From Pseudoalteromonas piscicida (GTDB lineage: Bacteria; Pseudomonadota; Gammaproteobacteria; Enterobacterales; Alteromonadaceae), in assembly GCF_000238315.3 (NCBI RefSeq), contig NZ_CP011924.1, positions 1,900,501 through 1,964,500 of the forward strand: a DNA stretch of 64,000 nt, read 5' to 3'. The notes beneath the pieces are model-generated. The model saw only the letters and a program-made list of their open reading frames with translations. It did not search any database and had not been told where the DNA came from. Shown here one piece after another: positions 8,309-16,634 of the stretch. The position numbers were made by a program, and so were the translations under genes. Position 1 is the first letter of the stretch, and every line of letters begins with the position of its first letter.

Positions 8309-9058
8309 TTATTCTTTATCTTGGCAGGTTTGCCTGAGTCCAGCCCCTTTCACAGCGGGTGTCCACTTAGGCTTTACATGCCACTTGGGCTTGATCGGAG
8401 TAAGCGGCATCACCCGCTTTCTTGCCACCAACATATACACGCTTCCCATCGGCTTTAAGTAATGACGACAAAAGCGGCGCCATGGCGCAAAACGAGAAAG
8501 CCTCGAGCCTCGCGCTAAAGACGCATAAATAAAGCGCTCGTCACCAACAATCTCAAACCCGAGTAAATCTAGCCAATCCTTCACCCGAGATGGAGTAAAG
8601 AAGCGCCCTGACCAAGGTAATTTTTCTTTACTAAAGGGAAGCATTTGCGCCACACCACATAAACTAAACGGATTAAAACCTGAGATCACAATATAACCAC
8701 CGGGAATAAGCGTGCGATGGGCTTCGCGTAGAATATGATGCGGATCAGAATGATATTCTAAGCACTGGCTTAAAATACAAGCATCGACTGAGTTTTCGTA
8801 AAAAGGTAGCTCGTCAATTTCAGCAAATACCCCAACATGTTTACCCTGTGGGGCAACACAAACTTGATGCTTAATCGGGCTGGCAGAGGTATTCATTTGG
8901 CCGCTCAAACAGCCGAGTTTTAGCATGTGGTAACCAAACATTCTTGGTAGCCATTCATCCAGTCGTTTTTGGATCCCTACTTTTAAATATTCACCGTGAG
9001 GAAAGTCTTGCCACTCATCGGGTTTGGGTCCTTGTAAAAAACTTAACGCTGGTTTCAT
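8309..9058 (-). CDS. Class I SAM-dependent methyltransferase (YafS-like)
   Basis: This 249-residue protein has a Methyltransf_11-type core. A GCLSGQ turn stands in for motif I, and the post-I to motif II region reads LPFYENSVDACILSQCLEYHSDPH. It is followed by REAHRTLIPGGYIVISGFNP, which is the typical motif III. It lies between rnhA and gloB, the same place as E. coli yafS. Substrate is unknown. The motif I glycine pattern is weaker than in canonical enzymes, which is usual for this subfamily. It is divergent from gloB across 52 bases, which must hold both promoters. Confidence 0.82.
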   Translation of the reverse strand: MKPALSFLQGPKPDEWQDFPHGEYLKVGIQKRLDEWLPRMFGYHMLKLGCLSGQMNTSASPIKHQVCVAPQGKHVGVFAEIDELPFYENSVDACILSQCLEYHSDPHHILREAHRTLIPGGYIVISGFNPFSLCGVAQMLPFSKEKLPWSGRFFTPSRVKDWLDLLGFEIVGDERFIYASLARGSRLSRFAPWRRFCRHYLKPMGSVYMLVARKRVMPLTPIKPKWHVKPKWTPAVKGAGLRQTCQDKE

Positions 9059-9110
9059 TTACTAAGCTCGTTATACTTGTGTTATTAATCACTTTATAGA
9101 GCATTGCGTT

Positions 9111-9878
9111 ATGGTGCAAGTCGATGCAATCAAAGCATTTGATGACAATTATATCTGGGTGATAAAAGACCCTCTAAGTTCAAACTGTTGGGTGGTTGAC
9201 CCCGGTGACGAACAACCTGTTTTAGATTACCTCGCCAAGTTTGATTTAACACTCCAAGGCATATTAGTCACCCATCACCATTGGGATCACACTGATGGCA
9301 TTGCCCCGCTTTTATCACATTTTCCCAGCTTAACAGTGTACGGACCTAAAAATGGTAAATATAAAGGCATTACTCATAGCCTTAGTGAACACGATAAGAT
9401 CACACTTTTTGATACCACGCTGAACATTATTGCCACCCCTGGACATACGTTAGACCATATCTGTTATGTAAATGATGAGCTGGCCTTTACCGGTGATACC
9501 TTATTCAACGCAGGTTGCGGCAGACTTTTTGAGGGAACACCAAGCCAAATGTGGCACTCCTTTGAAAAGCTACTCACCCTACCTGACACATGTAAAGTGT
9601 ATTGCACGCACGAGTACACGCTCGCGAACCTTGCTTTTGCTGAGGCTGTTGAGCCTACTAACCAAGCACTAACCCAGTATCACCAACAAGCAAAGTCATT
9701 ACGAGCCAATAACGAGCGTACAGTGCCGACAACAATTGAACAGCAAAAAGCAATCAATCCTTTTGTACGTGCCGCAAATGAAGCCATTCTCACCCATGTT
9801 CCACCGCAATTTATCGCGTCAGAAAATACACCAGAAGCTCGCTTTAGTGCGCTGAGAAAATGGAAGGATAACTTCTAA
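9111..9878 (+). CDS. gloB: Hydroxyacylglutathione hydrolase (glyoxalase II)
   Basis: Hydrolyses S-D-lactoylglutathione to lactate and glutathione in methylglyoxal detoxification. It is a 255-residue metallo-beta-lactamase-fold enzyme with the binuclear metal motif THHHWDHTDG near residue 54. Further metal ligands appear in TPGHTLDH, FTGDTLF and CTHEYT. The length fits the family (251 in E. coli), and the C-terminal substrate-binding region is complete. The gene begins 52 bases from the divergent methyltransferase. It is followed by a 227-base gap with one clear terminator hairpin. Confidence 0.96.
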   Translation: MVQVDAIKAFDDNYIWVIKDPLSSNCWVVDPGDEQPVLDYLAKFDLTLQGILVTHHHWDHTDGIAPLLSHFPSLTVYGPKNGKYKGITHSLSEHDKITLFDTTLNIIATPGHTLDHICYVNDELAFTGDTLFNAGCGRLFEGTPSQMWHSFEKLLTLPDTCKVYCTHEYTLANLAFAEAVEPTNQALTQYHQQAKSLRANNERTVPTTIEQQKAINPFVRAANEAILTHVPPQFIASENTPEARFSALRKWKDNF

Positions 9879-10049
9879 AATATTCAATAGTGACCTAATG
9901 TAACGCCAAAATGACGCTTTTTTGGCGCACTTACATGGGAAGTATTGAATAAATTATCCATTTTCTTTGCAATACCGCCAAGAATAAGCATATCTAACGA
10001 TTTTTAGGAAGTCGAAATAAAATAATAAAGAAGCTTTAAATGCTGGTAC

Positions 10050-10075
10050 AAACTCGGTAATATTGCCGAGTTTTT
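10050..10075 (+). terminator. Intrinsic terminator between gloB and mltD
   Basis: The inverted repeat AAACTCGG / CCGAGTTT with an 8-base loop is followed by a short T run. It lies 30 bases upstream of mltD, so it could terminate gloB read-through or act as an attenuator in the mltD leader. The remainder of 9879-10105 shows only a second weaker inverted repeat near 9904-9927. Confidence 0.7.
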
Positions 10076-10105
10076 GTCCGAACCCCCAAGCAAAAGAACG
10101 CATTT

Positions 10106-11680
10106 ATGAAAAAGCTCGCCTTTATTATTGCATCAACAGCAATATTAAGTGGTTGTGAAATCACACAAGAAACCCCATTGGAAACTGCAACTGAACAAGT
10201 GAAGCAGGCCAACTTAGATCACGCGAGCCCTTATGATATCTCTCAAACACTCAGTACCTCATGGCAAGACGAAGATGAAGATGCTGTGCCTGTATTTGAT
10301 GATGTATGGGAGCGGATCCGTTATCAGTTATCTATCGAAGTGCCACAAAATAGACCGGTTGTCGCCGAACGTAATTACTATCAACGTCATCAAGCCTATT
10401 TAGACCGTATCGCAAAACGTGCAGAACCTTACCTCTACTATATTGTTGAAGAAGTAGAAAAGCGCAATATGCCGGTAGAAATCGCGTTGTTACCTATTGT
10501 GGAAAGCGCATTCGATCCATTTGGCTATTCACACCGCACCGCTTCCGGTATTTGGCAGTTTATGCCACAAACTGGTGAGCGCTTTAACCTTAAACAAAAT
10601 TGGTGGTATGACGGTCGTCGCGATATTATCGCATCAACGCAAGCGGCACTTGATTATCTCACCTATCTCCATAAAACGCTGGAGGGCGATTGGTTAAACG
10701 CAATTGCCGCTTACAACTCAGGTGAAGGCCGATTGCTCAATGCAATCCGGAAAAATCGTAAAAAGCATTTGCCTACCGATTTTTGGTCTCTCGATTTACC
10801 TCGTGAAACCACCGCGTATGTGCCTAAATTACTTGCCTTATCCGACCTCTTAAAACGCTCAGATGAGTTTAAGGTCGCGTGGCAACCTATCATCAATGCC
10901 CAAGTTGTTGATATAGTTGAGGTAGGGTCACAAATTGATTTAGCACTTGCCGCTGAAATGGCTGATATATCTTTAACTGAACTCTATCGCCTCAATCCAG
11001 GTTTTAATCGTTGGGCCACCGATCCAGATGGCCCACACCAGCTATTATTACCCATGGAAAAGGTTGATGCTTTTCAAGAAAAATTAGCTAAAACCGAAGT
11101 AAAAGATAGGCTTCGTTGGCAATATTATACGGTGCAAAAAGGAGACAGCCTGTCGGTCGTTGCGACTAAATTTAATACTAGTATCGGCGCCATTCGCTCA
11201 CTTAATAGCATCGATGGCAATATGATCCGTGTTGGCCAGAAGCTATTGGTGCCACTAAGTGATGGCGAATTGCAAAGTGAGCATTTACCACCAGAAGTGC
11301 GCCTTGCCGCCAACAAAGTAACCAAGAAAAAGCTCAGCCACACGGTAAAGTCAGGCGATACATTGTGGGATATCAGCCGCGAATATGATGTTACCGTTAA
11401 GCAATTAGCTAGCTGGAATAAGTTAAAAACCAATGCCGTTTTGCGCCTTGGACAAAAACTTACTGTCTTTAAAGATGAAAAAGCAGCGGCTCAAACCGTA
11501 CTCGTCAACACTGAGCGCACAATCACTTATAAAGTGCGTAAAGGCGACTCACTGGCACGTATCGCCACTAAATTTAACGTTAGCGTGAATGAAATCGTCA
11601 AATGGAATAACCTGACTGGGCAGAAGTATCTCCAGCCAGGTCAAAAGTTAAAACTGAAAGTTCAAACTAAACGTGTTTAG
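10106..11680 (+). CDS. mltD: Membrane-bound lytic murein transglycosylase D
   Basis: Cleaves peptidoglycan glycan strands to 1,6-anhydro ends. The lipoprotein signal ends in LSGC with the lipidated Cys at residue 17. The SLT domain carries the catalytic Glu in VESAFDP (residue 133) and conserved text (GIWQFMPQTG, AAYNSGEGR). Three LysM peptidoglycan-binding repeats follow at about residues 340-383, 411-455 and 473-518, each beginning YxVxxGDSL or TVKSGDTLW. E. coli MltD has two LysM repeats in 452 residues, so this 524-residue form has one more. Its position after gloB is conserved in gammaproteobacteria. Confidence 0.95.
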   Translation: MKKLAFIIASTAILSGCEITQETPLETATEQVKQANLDHASPYDISQTLSTSWQDEDEDAVPVFDDVWERIRYQLSIEVPQNRPVVAERNYYQRHQAYLDRIAKRAEPYLYYIVEEVEKRNMPVEIALLPIVESAFDPFGYSHRTASGIWQFMPQTGERFNLKQNWWYDGRRDIIASTQAALDYLTYLHKTLEGDWLNAIAAYNSGEGRLLNAIRKNRKKHLPTDFWSLDLPRETTAYVPKLLALSDLLKRSDEFKVAWQPIINAQVVDIVEVGSQIDLALAAEMADISLTELYRLNPGFNRWATDPDGPHQLLLPMEKVDAFQEKLAKTEVKDRLRWQYYTVQKGDSLSVVATKFNTSIGAIRSLNSIDGNMIRVGQKLLVPLSDGELQSEHLPPEVRLAANKVTKKKLSHTVKSGDTLWDISREYDVTVKQLASWNKLKTNAVLRLGQKLTVFKDEKAAAQTVLVNTERTITYKVRKGDSLARIATKFNVSVNEIVKWNNLTGQKYLQPGQKLKLKVQTKRV

Positions 11681-11704
11681 CACTAAGAAATAGGGTTTAA
11701 AAAT

Positions 11705-11738
11705 AAAAATCCAATATCTGTGATGATATTGGATTTTT
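11705..11738 (+). terminator. Terminator downstream of mltD
   Basis: A perfect 14-bp stem AAAAATCCAATATC / GATATTGGATTTTT with a 6-base loop starts 25 bases after the mltD stop. A/T tracts on both sides would let it work in either direction. Confidence 0.8.
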
Positions 11739-11904
11739 ACATATTAAAGCAGCACTTTTGACTCACTTTTCCTTAAAAATTATGACAGTACTATCTATCG
11801 TTTAAATACACAGTTTTTCAATGTTACTTACAGCTGATTTAAACCCCAAAATTTGGTTAGACTTCAATACTGATTAAAGAAAATTTCATAAAGAACTGAT
11901 ATCG

Positions 11905-12105
11905 TTAATACATTATTGGCGTACCACCAATCCTCCTGCAAATTCTCGATGCGTTATCCGCGTCCCGATAATCAGTAAACGAGTCAGCCCATAACAACTC
12001 ACCATTTTTGTAACATTCAAGGTAAATTTCCTCGTATGCAGTTGCGTCGGCAGACATAGCGGTGGCAAAGATTGCAGAAACAGCAAATAGAATTGGTTTA
12101 ATCAT
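11905..12105 (-). CDS. Small secreted two-cysteine peptide of unknown function
   Basis: The 66-residue product starts MIKPILFAVSAIFATAMSA, a clear Sec signal peptide that should be cut near residues 19-22. The mature part of about 45 residues is acidic to neutral and has two cysteines (LECYKNG and SRICRRIGG) that could form one disulfide in the periplasm or outside. I chose the ATG at 12105 because AAGGA lies 7-8 bases upstream and the signal peptide begins there; a longer frame from 12159 only adds residues before it. I do not recognise a family. No neighbouring gene is co-oriented and close. Confidence 0.65.
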   Translation of the reverse strand: MIKPILFAVSAIFATAMSADATAYEEIYLECYKNGELLWADSFTDYRDADNASRICRRIGGTPIMY

Positions 12106-12311
12106 TATTTTTTCCTTTTCATTATTTATGAATTCTAAGTGTGATTGATTTTTACACAATCAACACTACTGTCACACAATGAAATGGAAATGGAAATGTA
12201 AATATACATACAGAATGTTACAAAAATGATAACTAACATCTTTCTTTGCATAAAAAACGCGCCTATTAAGCCGCGTAAATTGGAAGGTAATGCTTGAACA
12301 GAAGATAAAAC

Positions 12312-12755
12312 CTATAGGTTTTTTGCCAATGCTTGAAGCCAAGGCTCAGCAGGCTCCCAAGGCTCAAAATATTCACAGGCATCGATGTCTAAGCGCGGTT
12401 GTGCTCGAGTGGCGTTCAGCTCTTCAATCAGGGCATCAATTTGCTTTCCAGCACCACAATAAGTATCGCCATAACTAGAATCTCCCAATGCGATGACTGC
12501 TACTTTTTTGCCCGTTAGCATTGGAAATTCGCTTTGCATTTGCAAAAATAAAGGCAACAAGTTATCTGGAATATCACCAGATCCGGTAGTGGAAGAAATA
12601 AATAAAATGTTTTCAGCTTGCGTTACATCAACGATGGAAGCAGGTTCAATAACACTTGCCTCATGACCCGATTTATTCAAAAACTCAGCACTGTCGTTAG
12701 CCAAGTTTTCAGCGTTGCCGTACATGCTTCCCACAAAAATGGAAACTTTTGCCAT
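12312..12755 (-). CDS. yqcA: Flavodoxin YqcA/MioC-like
   Basis: This 147-residue FMN-binding flavodoxin probably shuttles electrons to an unknown partner. The phosphate-binding loop is GSMYGNAENLA at residues 9-19. The isoalloxazine-contacting loops are STTGSGDIPDN and ALGDSSYGDTYCGAG. It is the last gene of yqcC-truC-yqcA, and its ATG overlaps the truC stop by one base (TAATG). The same three genes lie together in E. coli next to syd and queF, which are also in this window, so YqcA is a better name than MioC. Confidence 0.88.
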   Translation of the reverse strand: MAKVSIFVGSMYGNAENLANDSAEFLNKSGHEASVIEPASIVDVTQAENILFISSTTGSGDIPDNLLPLFLQMQSEFPMLTGKKVAVIALGDSSYGDTYCGAGKQIDALIEELNATRAQPRLDIDACEYFEPWEPAEPWLQALAKNL

Positions 12756-13489
12756 TATTTATAATCCTTCTCGTTGTCTGACCAGCCGAGCTGAGCGAAA
12801 ACAGCCAATGCTTCTTCCCCCAAATCCGCGGTAATTGAAATCGTCATGTTGGTATAAGGATGTACAAATTCCAATTTAGTTGCAAATAACATCAACCTAC
12901 GTAAACCAAAATGATCGACAAAAAAGTGGTTGTGTTTATTATCACCGTGATTGACATCACCAATAATCGGATGTGCTAAATAGTTGAGGTGGCGCCTGAT
13001 TTGGTGTTTTCTACCCGTTTTAGGAAAGCACTCCACCAATGAGTAGCGGATACTTGGATACTTACCAAAAGGAATTGGCAGGCTACCCTGCAATAAACAA
13101 TTTATCTGTGTTTGCGCTTCCTGCGGAGCTTTATCCTGACAGGCAAACTTATCAGCGATTTTATCAAGTTCTTCCTTGAGTGGTCTGTCAACGAATCTAG
13201 ATTCAGGAGCAAACCCGCGAACAAGCGCTAAATAGTGTTTTTGAATATTACCGCTAATAAAGACTTCATTCATGTCTCGCGCGGCCTCAGAGCTTAGCGC
13301 AAACAGCAGCACGCCTGACGTCGGTCTATCTAAACGGTGAACGGGGAAAACATGTTGACCGAGTTGATCACGCAGCATTTGCATCGCAAATTGTGTTTCT
13401 CGCTTATCCAAAAATGAGCGATGAACCAATAACCCTGACGGCTTATTTATCGCAACATAATGCGCATCTTGATATAAGATCTCAAGCAT
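12755..13489 (-). CDS. truC: tRNA pseudouridine(65) synthase TruC
   Basis: Converts U65 of certain tRNAs, tRNA-Asp among them, to pseudouridine. It is an RluA-family enzyme of 244 residues with the catalytic Asp54 in HRLDRPTSG. Other family text is INKPSGLLVHR at the N-terminus and GRKHQIRRHLNYLAHPIIGD near the C-terminus. It overlaps both operon partners by one base. It is notable here because its known substrate tRNA-Asp is encoded seven times in the same window. Confidence 0.94.
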   Translation of the reverse strand: MLEILYQDAHYVAINKPSGLLVHRSFLDKRETQFAMQMLRDQLGQHVFPVHRLDRPTSGVLLFALSSEAARDMNEVFISGNIQKHYLALVRGFAPESRFVDRPLKEELDKIADKFACQDKAPQEAQTQINCLLQGSLPIPFGKYPSIRYSLVECFPKTGRKHQIRRHLNYLAHPIIGDVNHGDNKHNHFFVDHFGLRRLMLFATKLEFVHPYTNMTISITADLGEEALAVFAQLGWSDNEKDYK

Positions 13490-13806
13490 TACGCGCTCTT
13501 TGCAATTGTATTATCAAGGTTTTTTAAGCACTGATGAACCGCATTAAAATAAAGGTGCTCACTCAGCACCATTTCAGCCATTGGCGCAATCGCCATATTT
13601 TCCGGTAATGCTTCACCACTTTCTACCATTGTTCGCATTTTGCCCAAGAATACAAATTGCAACCACTGCGCGAAGGTCATGGTATCGCAGCAAAATGGCT
13701 CCGTAGAGGTAAGTGCCTTAGCCGAAATTGGCTCGTCTTGCCAAAGACCAGTTGCTTTTAAACAAGTCTCAAGTTCATCTAATTGAATCAATAATTCCGA
13801 ATTCAT
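13489..13806 (-). CDS. yqcC: YqcC family protein
   Basis: This 105-residue all-alpha protein resembles YqcC (DUF446): LDELETCLKATGLWQDEPIS at the N-terminus, FAQWLQFVFLGKM in the middle. Function is unknown. It is the first gene of the yqcC-truC-yqcA operon, and its last codon overlaps the truC start (TAATG). The divergent DUF3549 gene begins 158 bases away. Confidence 0.88.
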   Translation of the reverse strand: MNSELLIQLDELETCLKATGLWQDEPISAKALTSTEPFCCDTMTFAQWLQFVFLGKMRTMVESGEALPENMAIAPMAEMVLSEHLYFNAVHQCLKNLDNTIAKSA

Positions 13807-13964
13807 CGGTTCTGTCTCTTTCTCAATTTTTTACATTATAGCAATTTGCATTATTTAGGAGCTAGCCAATTCTCTCAAGTACACCTTTTTCCTAGGCTTA
13901 TCAGCGCACCTAAAAGTAGCTATAATTGCCGCTATTGAAAATATAAGTAACATATAGAGCATTC

Positions 13965-14993
13965 ATGACAGCGCAAATTTCAACTTTAGGTGAATTACTA
14001 ACAAACGCCGGTACGCAGTGGCGAGTCTATGATCTGGGTCGACGTATCACAAAAATAGATAAGAAGCAGTTTGCGCAAATTGAGAATACTCAAGTCCCTT
14101 ATCCGTATCCACTTGGTGGTCATGCCATCATGGCAATTCAATTTTGGGATAATGAGGCGACAGTTGATCCTTATGTTTGGTTTTTAAAGTTTCCACTGGA
14201 TGAGCAAAGCAAGCTCATTATCGCCAGTCGAGACCACTTTGCCTCCATGGTACTCGAAGCATTAGGTACACAACTCACGGGTGAAGCCGCTCAAGGGAAA
14301 CTTGATAACAACCCTTATGTCTTCACGCCAAATGCGAACAAACTCGCTGCATTCAATGCGCTATTAAAGCGTGAGCTTAATCGCCCAGCTTCTCAATATT
14401 ACGAGCACGCCGAACTCTACTTTTCTGGCAAACTTGGATTCGAACGCTGGCAAGAAATAGCGCTACAAGGTATTGCAGACTTTGCCCTTCGTCTATACCA
14501 CGGTCATAACGCGAACAACCTGCAACAGGCGTGGTCAGTTTTGCCTGCAGAAGTTAAGACCCCATTAGCCGCAATGCTTGAGCACGTTACCATCTCAACA
14601 TCACAAACCGAAGACTTTTTAGCCGCTTTAACCCATGCATGCCAACAGCAAGATAAGGACGCCGCAGTCACCAACTTGCGTGCGATGTCGGGAAGTCACG
14701 CGCTTGGTCTCATCGCACAAGCAGTAGACACCATTTTAGCATCCGAATTGGGATCAGATGCAGATTGCTTACTCACTATTGCAGGGCGTGCTTGGGAGAC
14801 TCTAACTGACCAGCAAAGACTCTTTTCCTATATGGAAAAAGCCGCTGAGAATAATCAAATCGATGGACTTTTCAGCAGTATTTTCGCAGACTTAGTTGCA
14901 ATACCTATGTTACGCCCACATGTTTTAGGGATTATTAGAGCAGAAAATCGCAGTGAAACTCTGTCTCGTGCAATTGGAAGGTTATTTTCTTAA
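13965..14993 (+). CDS. DUF3549 family protein
   Basis: This 342-residue cytoplasmic protein has no signal peptide or membrane segment and resembles the DUF3549 family of Vibrio and Alteromonadales. The N-terminus reads ISTLGELLTNAGTQWRVYDLGRR, and the segment YPYPLGGHAIMAIQFWD is characteristic. The C-terminal half is alpha-helical and repeat-like. Function is unknown. The stop is directly followed by the DUF3301 ATG, so both are one transcript. The same pair sits beside yqcC-truC in related genomes as I remember them, which hints at a link with translation or RNA modification but proves none. Confidence 0.82.
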   Translation: MTAQISTLGELLTNAGTQWRVYDLGRRITKIDKKQFAQIENTQVPYPYPLGGHAIMAIQFWDNEATVDPYVWFLKFPLDEQSKLIIASRDHFASMVLEALGTQLTGEAAQGKLDNNPYVFTPNANKLAAFNALLKRELNRPASQYYEHAELYFSGKLGFERWQEIALQGIADFALRLYHGHNANNLQQAWSVLPAEVKTPLAAMLEHVTISTSQTEDFLAALTHACQQQDKDAAVTNLRAMSGSHALGLIAQAVDTILASELGSDADCLLTIAGRAWETLTDQQRLFSYMEKAAENNQIDGLFSSIFADLVAIPMLRPHVLGIIRAENRSETLSRAIGRLFS

Positions 14994-15299
14994 ATGACAA
15001 CACTTTGGCTTTTTATCATCGTATCATCAGGTATCGCGCTATTTTGGTATAGTCGCCAGATCGCAGAAGCAGCAAATAGGCATGCACAGCATCAAGCTGA
15101 AAGTTTGCAAGTGCAACTGTTAAGTGTTGCCTGTATTAAGCGCCGTTTCGGGGTATTAAAGGACGGTAAGCTTGGAATAAAAAGCCAATTTATGTTTGAG
15201 TTTAGTTCAGATGGCGAGTCAGCCTATCAAGGTAAGCTTTACTTAGAAAATGAACGATTAGTCAAAAAAGAATTGCCCGCTTATAAAATCGCAAGTTAA
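14994..15299 (+). CDS. DUF3301 family single-pass membrane protein
   Basis: This 101-residue protein has one N-terminal membrane segment (LWLFIIVSSGIALFWYSR) and a cytoplasmic tail with the family text LLSVACIKRRFG and QFMFEFSSDGESAYQGKLYL. It starts on the base after the DUF3549 stop codon, so translation is probably coupled. Function is unknown. Confidence 0.82.
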   Translation: MTTLWLFIIVSSGIALFWYSRQIAEAANRHAQHQAESLQVQLLSVACIKRRFGVLKDGKLGIKSQFMFEFSSDGESAYQGKLYLENERLVKKELPAYKIAS

Positions 15300-15374
15300 T
15301 TCGGTAAGTGCGAAAGTAGGCACTTAAATTCATATGAATACAAGTGCCTGCTCTGAATTTATAGTACGACTATT

Positions 15375-15722
15375 TTAAACATATCCTTTGACGCTTGGTC
15401 CGTAGTCGTTTTCACCAACCTCACTATCCATGGTGGTGAAATATATCATCACTAATAAACCGACAATAGGCACAAAGCTCACAAGCAGCCACCAGCCCGA
15501 GCGTCCAGTATCGTGAAGACGACGAATAGATACGGCAACCGTCGGTACTAGAACTGTCAAATAATAGATACCTGTCAAAATCAGGGTTCCGAAAAGCCCG
15601 TCGACAATCCCAATTGAAAAGCCTATCAACGCATTTATCAAGATAAACATCCAATATTCTTTGCGTCTTGAACGTCCACTAAAATCGGAATATCTTTTTA
15701 ATACTGTTAAATACCATTCCAT
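15375..15722 (-). CDS. DUF805 family membrane protein
   Basis: This 115-residue protein has three or four membrane segments and the DUF805 marks: RYSDFSGRSRRKEYW near the start, then SIRRLHDTGRSGWW before the last hydrophobic stretch. The ATG at 15722 is chosen because AAGGAAAA precedes it and the family begins MEWYLTVLKRY; an upstream ATG at 15758 would add 12 unrelated residues. The family is widespread and its function is unknown. Confidence 0.86.
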   Translation of the reverse strand: MEWYLTVLKRYSDFSGRSRRKEYWMFILINALIGFSIGIVDGLFGTLILTGIYYLTVLVPTVAVSIRRLHDTGRSGWWLLVSFVPIVGLLVMIYFTTMDSEVGENDYGPSVKGYV

Positions 15723-15893
15723 TTCTTTTTCCTTAGCTATTACGCCAACACCGTGCACTAAAAAATAAGACTAAAATGAGAGTGAAATAATCTAGCAATG
15801 AGATCGAAAGGTAACAATGAAACTGCAAGCGGAAAGTTTTGAAAACTTCAACTAAGTTACTAGGAAAATAAATATCAAATTTACAATGGCCAC

Positions 15894-15927
15894 AAAAAAC
15901 TAAGGCGCTAGCCTGTCTGCTGCGCCT
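15894..15927 (-). terminator. Terminator of the CsrB-like RNA
   Basis: On the minus strand AGGCGC pairs with GCGCCT, with an inner AGC/GCT stem, followed by TAGTTTTTT. It marks the 3' end of the RNA. Confidence 0.85.
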
Positions 15928-16439
15928 CAATCCTGACGATTATCCCAAGAGGTATCCAATCCCTCTGCTTTACAACCCAAAAGCAATCCGCCAATTCTTC
16001 TTCCCCTGAACGGGTATGTACTCCGACCTACCCGAATCCCATCCTTGTGTCATCCATTAGCACTTCCAGTGCATCTCCATTTTAGCCCCCTTGGCCTCCA
16101 CTTCGCTTCCCGCGCTCCTATGCCATCTTGGCTCCGCTTCACATATTCCCTATGTGCTCCCTATACATTGTTACGTCCAGTGTAACCCATCCACTTCGCA
16201 ATCATCCAGATTGCGCTCCTTCATCCTAGAGCCTTGCTCATCCCTATTTACTCTTCCTTGCTCCACTACGCTTCCCGCGCTCCTTGACACTCCATGTGTC
16301 TCCTTATCCCTAGTGAAGCTCCGCTTCACACTCGCTTCCTCGAGTTCCTGATCTTCCTTGCCTTATGCAATACATCCTTCTCTTGTTGTCAAATTCCTTA
16401 TCCTTTGACGCTGAGCTCCTGCTCTTGTGTTTCCTTACA
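15894..16439 (-). ncRNA. csrB: CsrB/RsmZ-family CsrA-sequestering small RNA
   Basis: The minus strand of this gene-free stretch contains 40 GGA trinucleotides in about 540 bases, where roughly 8 would be expected. Many sit in the loop of a small perfect hairpin: GTGAAGC-GGA-GCTTCAC, CGCAATC-TGGAT-GATTGCG, GCACT-GGA-AGTGC, GACAC-ATGGA-GTGTC. Others lie in single-stranded A-rich linkers as AAGGA. This is the architecture of CsrB-type RNAs, which bind many CsrA dimers and free their mRNA targets. The 3' end is an intrinsic terminator at 15894-15927. The 5' end near 16439 is inferred from a possible -10 (TAAACT) and the first GGA. No reading frame on either strand looks like a protein. It is longer than E. 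coli CsrB (369 nt). Confidence 0.9.
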
Positions 16440-16598
16440 TTGTTAAGTTTACGGGGATTGAGTATTTTTGTTAGATAGCTAGGAACAATCTTTTTGCTGT
16501 CATTTAAAAGAAAAGTAAAAGAATTCATTTAAAAACAAAAAGATAAGTAAAAATAACACTGCAAATTCGGTACTACAAAGCGCCTTAACCCACATTCT

Positions 16599-16616
16599 CG
16601 TAGGAGATATCTCACA
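16599..16616 (-). promoter_or_regulatory. Putative GacA/UvrY box upstream of the CsrB-like RNA
   Basis: The minus strand reads TGTGAG-ATATCT-CCTACG, against the GacA/UvrY consensus TGTAAG-N6-CTTACA: 9 of 12 fixed positions match, with the right spacing. It lies about 160-180 bases upstream of the inferred RNA start, the distance usual for these RNAs. The rest of 16440-16634 is AT-rich and shows no gene. Confidence 0.6.
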
Positions 16617-16634
16617 GGGTAATTTCCATTGTTG

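Noticed and set aside
9904..9927. CGCCAAAA / TTTTGGCG inverted repeat after gloB as a terminator
   Set aside because: No T run follows; the hairpin at 10050-10075 is a better candidate.
16091..16351. Plus-strand reading frame of 86 codons rich in Ser, Leu and Pro
   Set aside because: It is the complement of the CsrB-like RNA; its composition comes from the TCC (GGA) repeats. No ribosome site.
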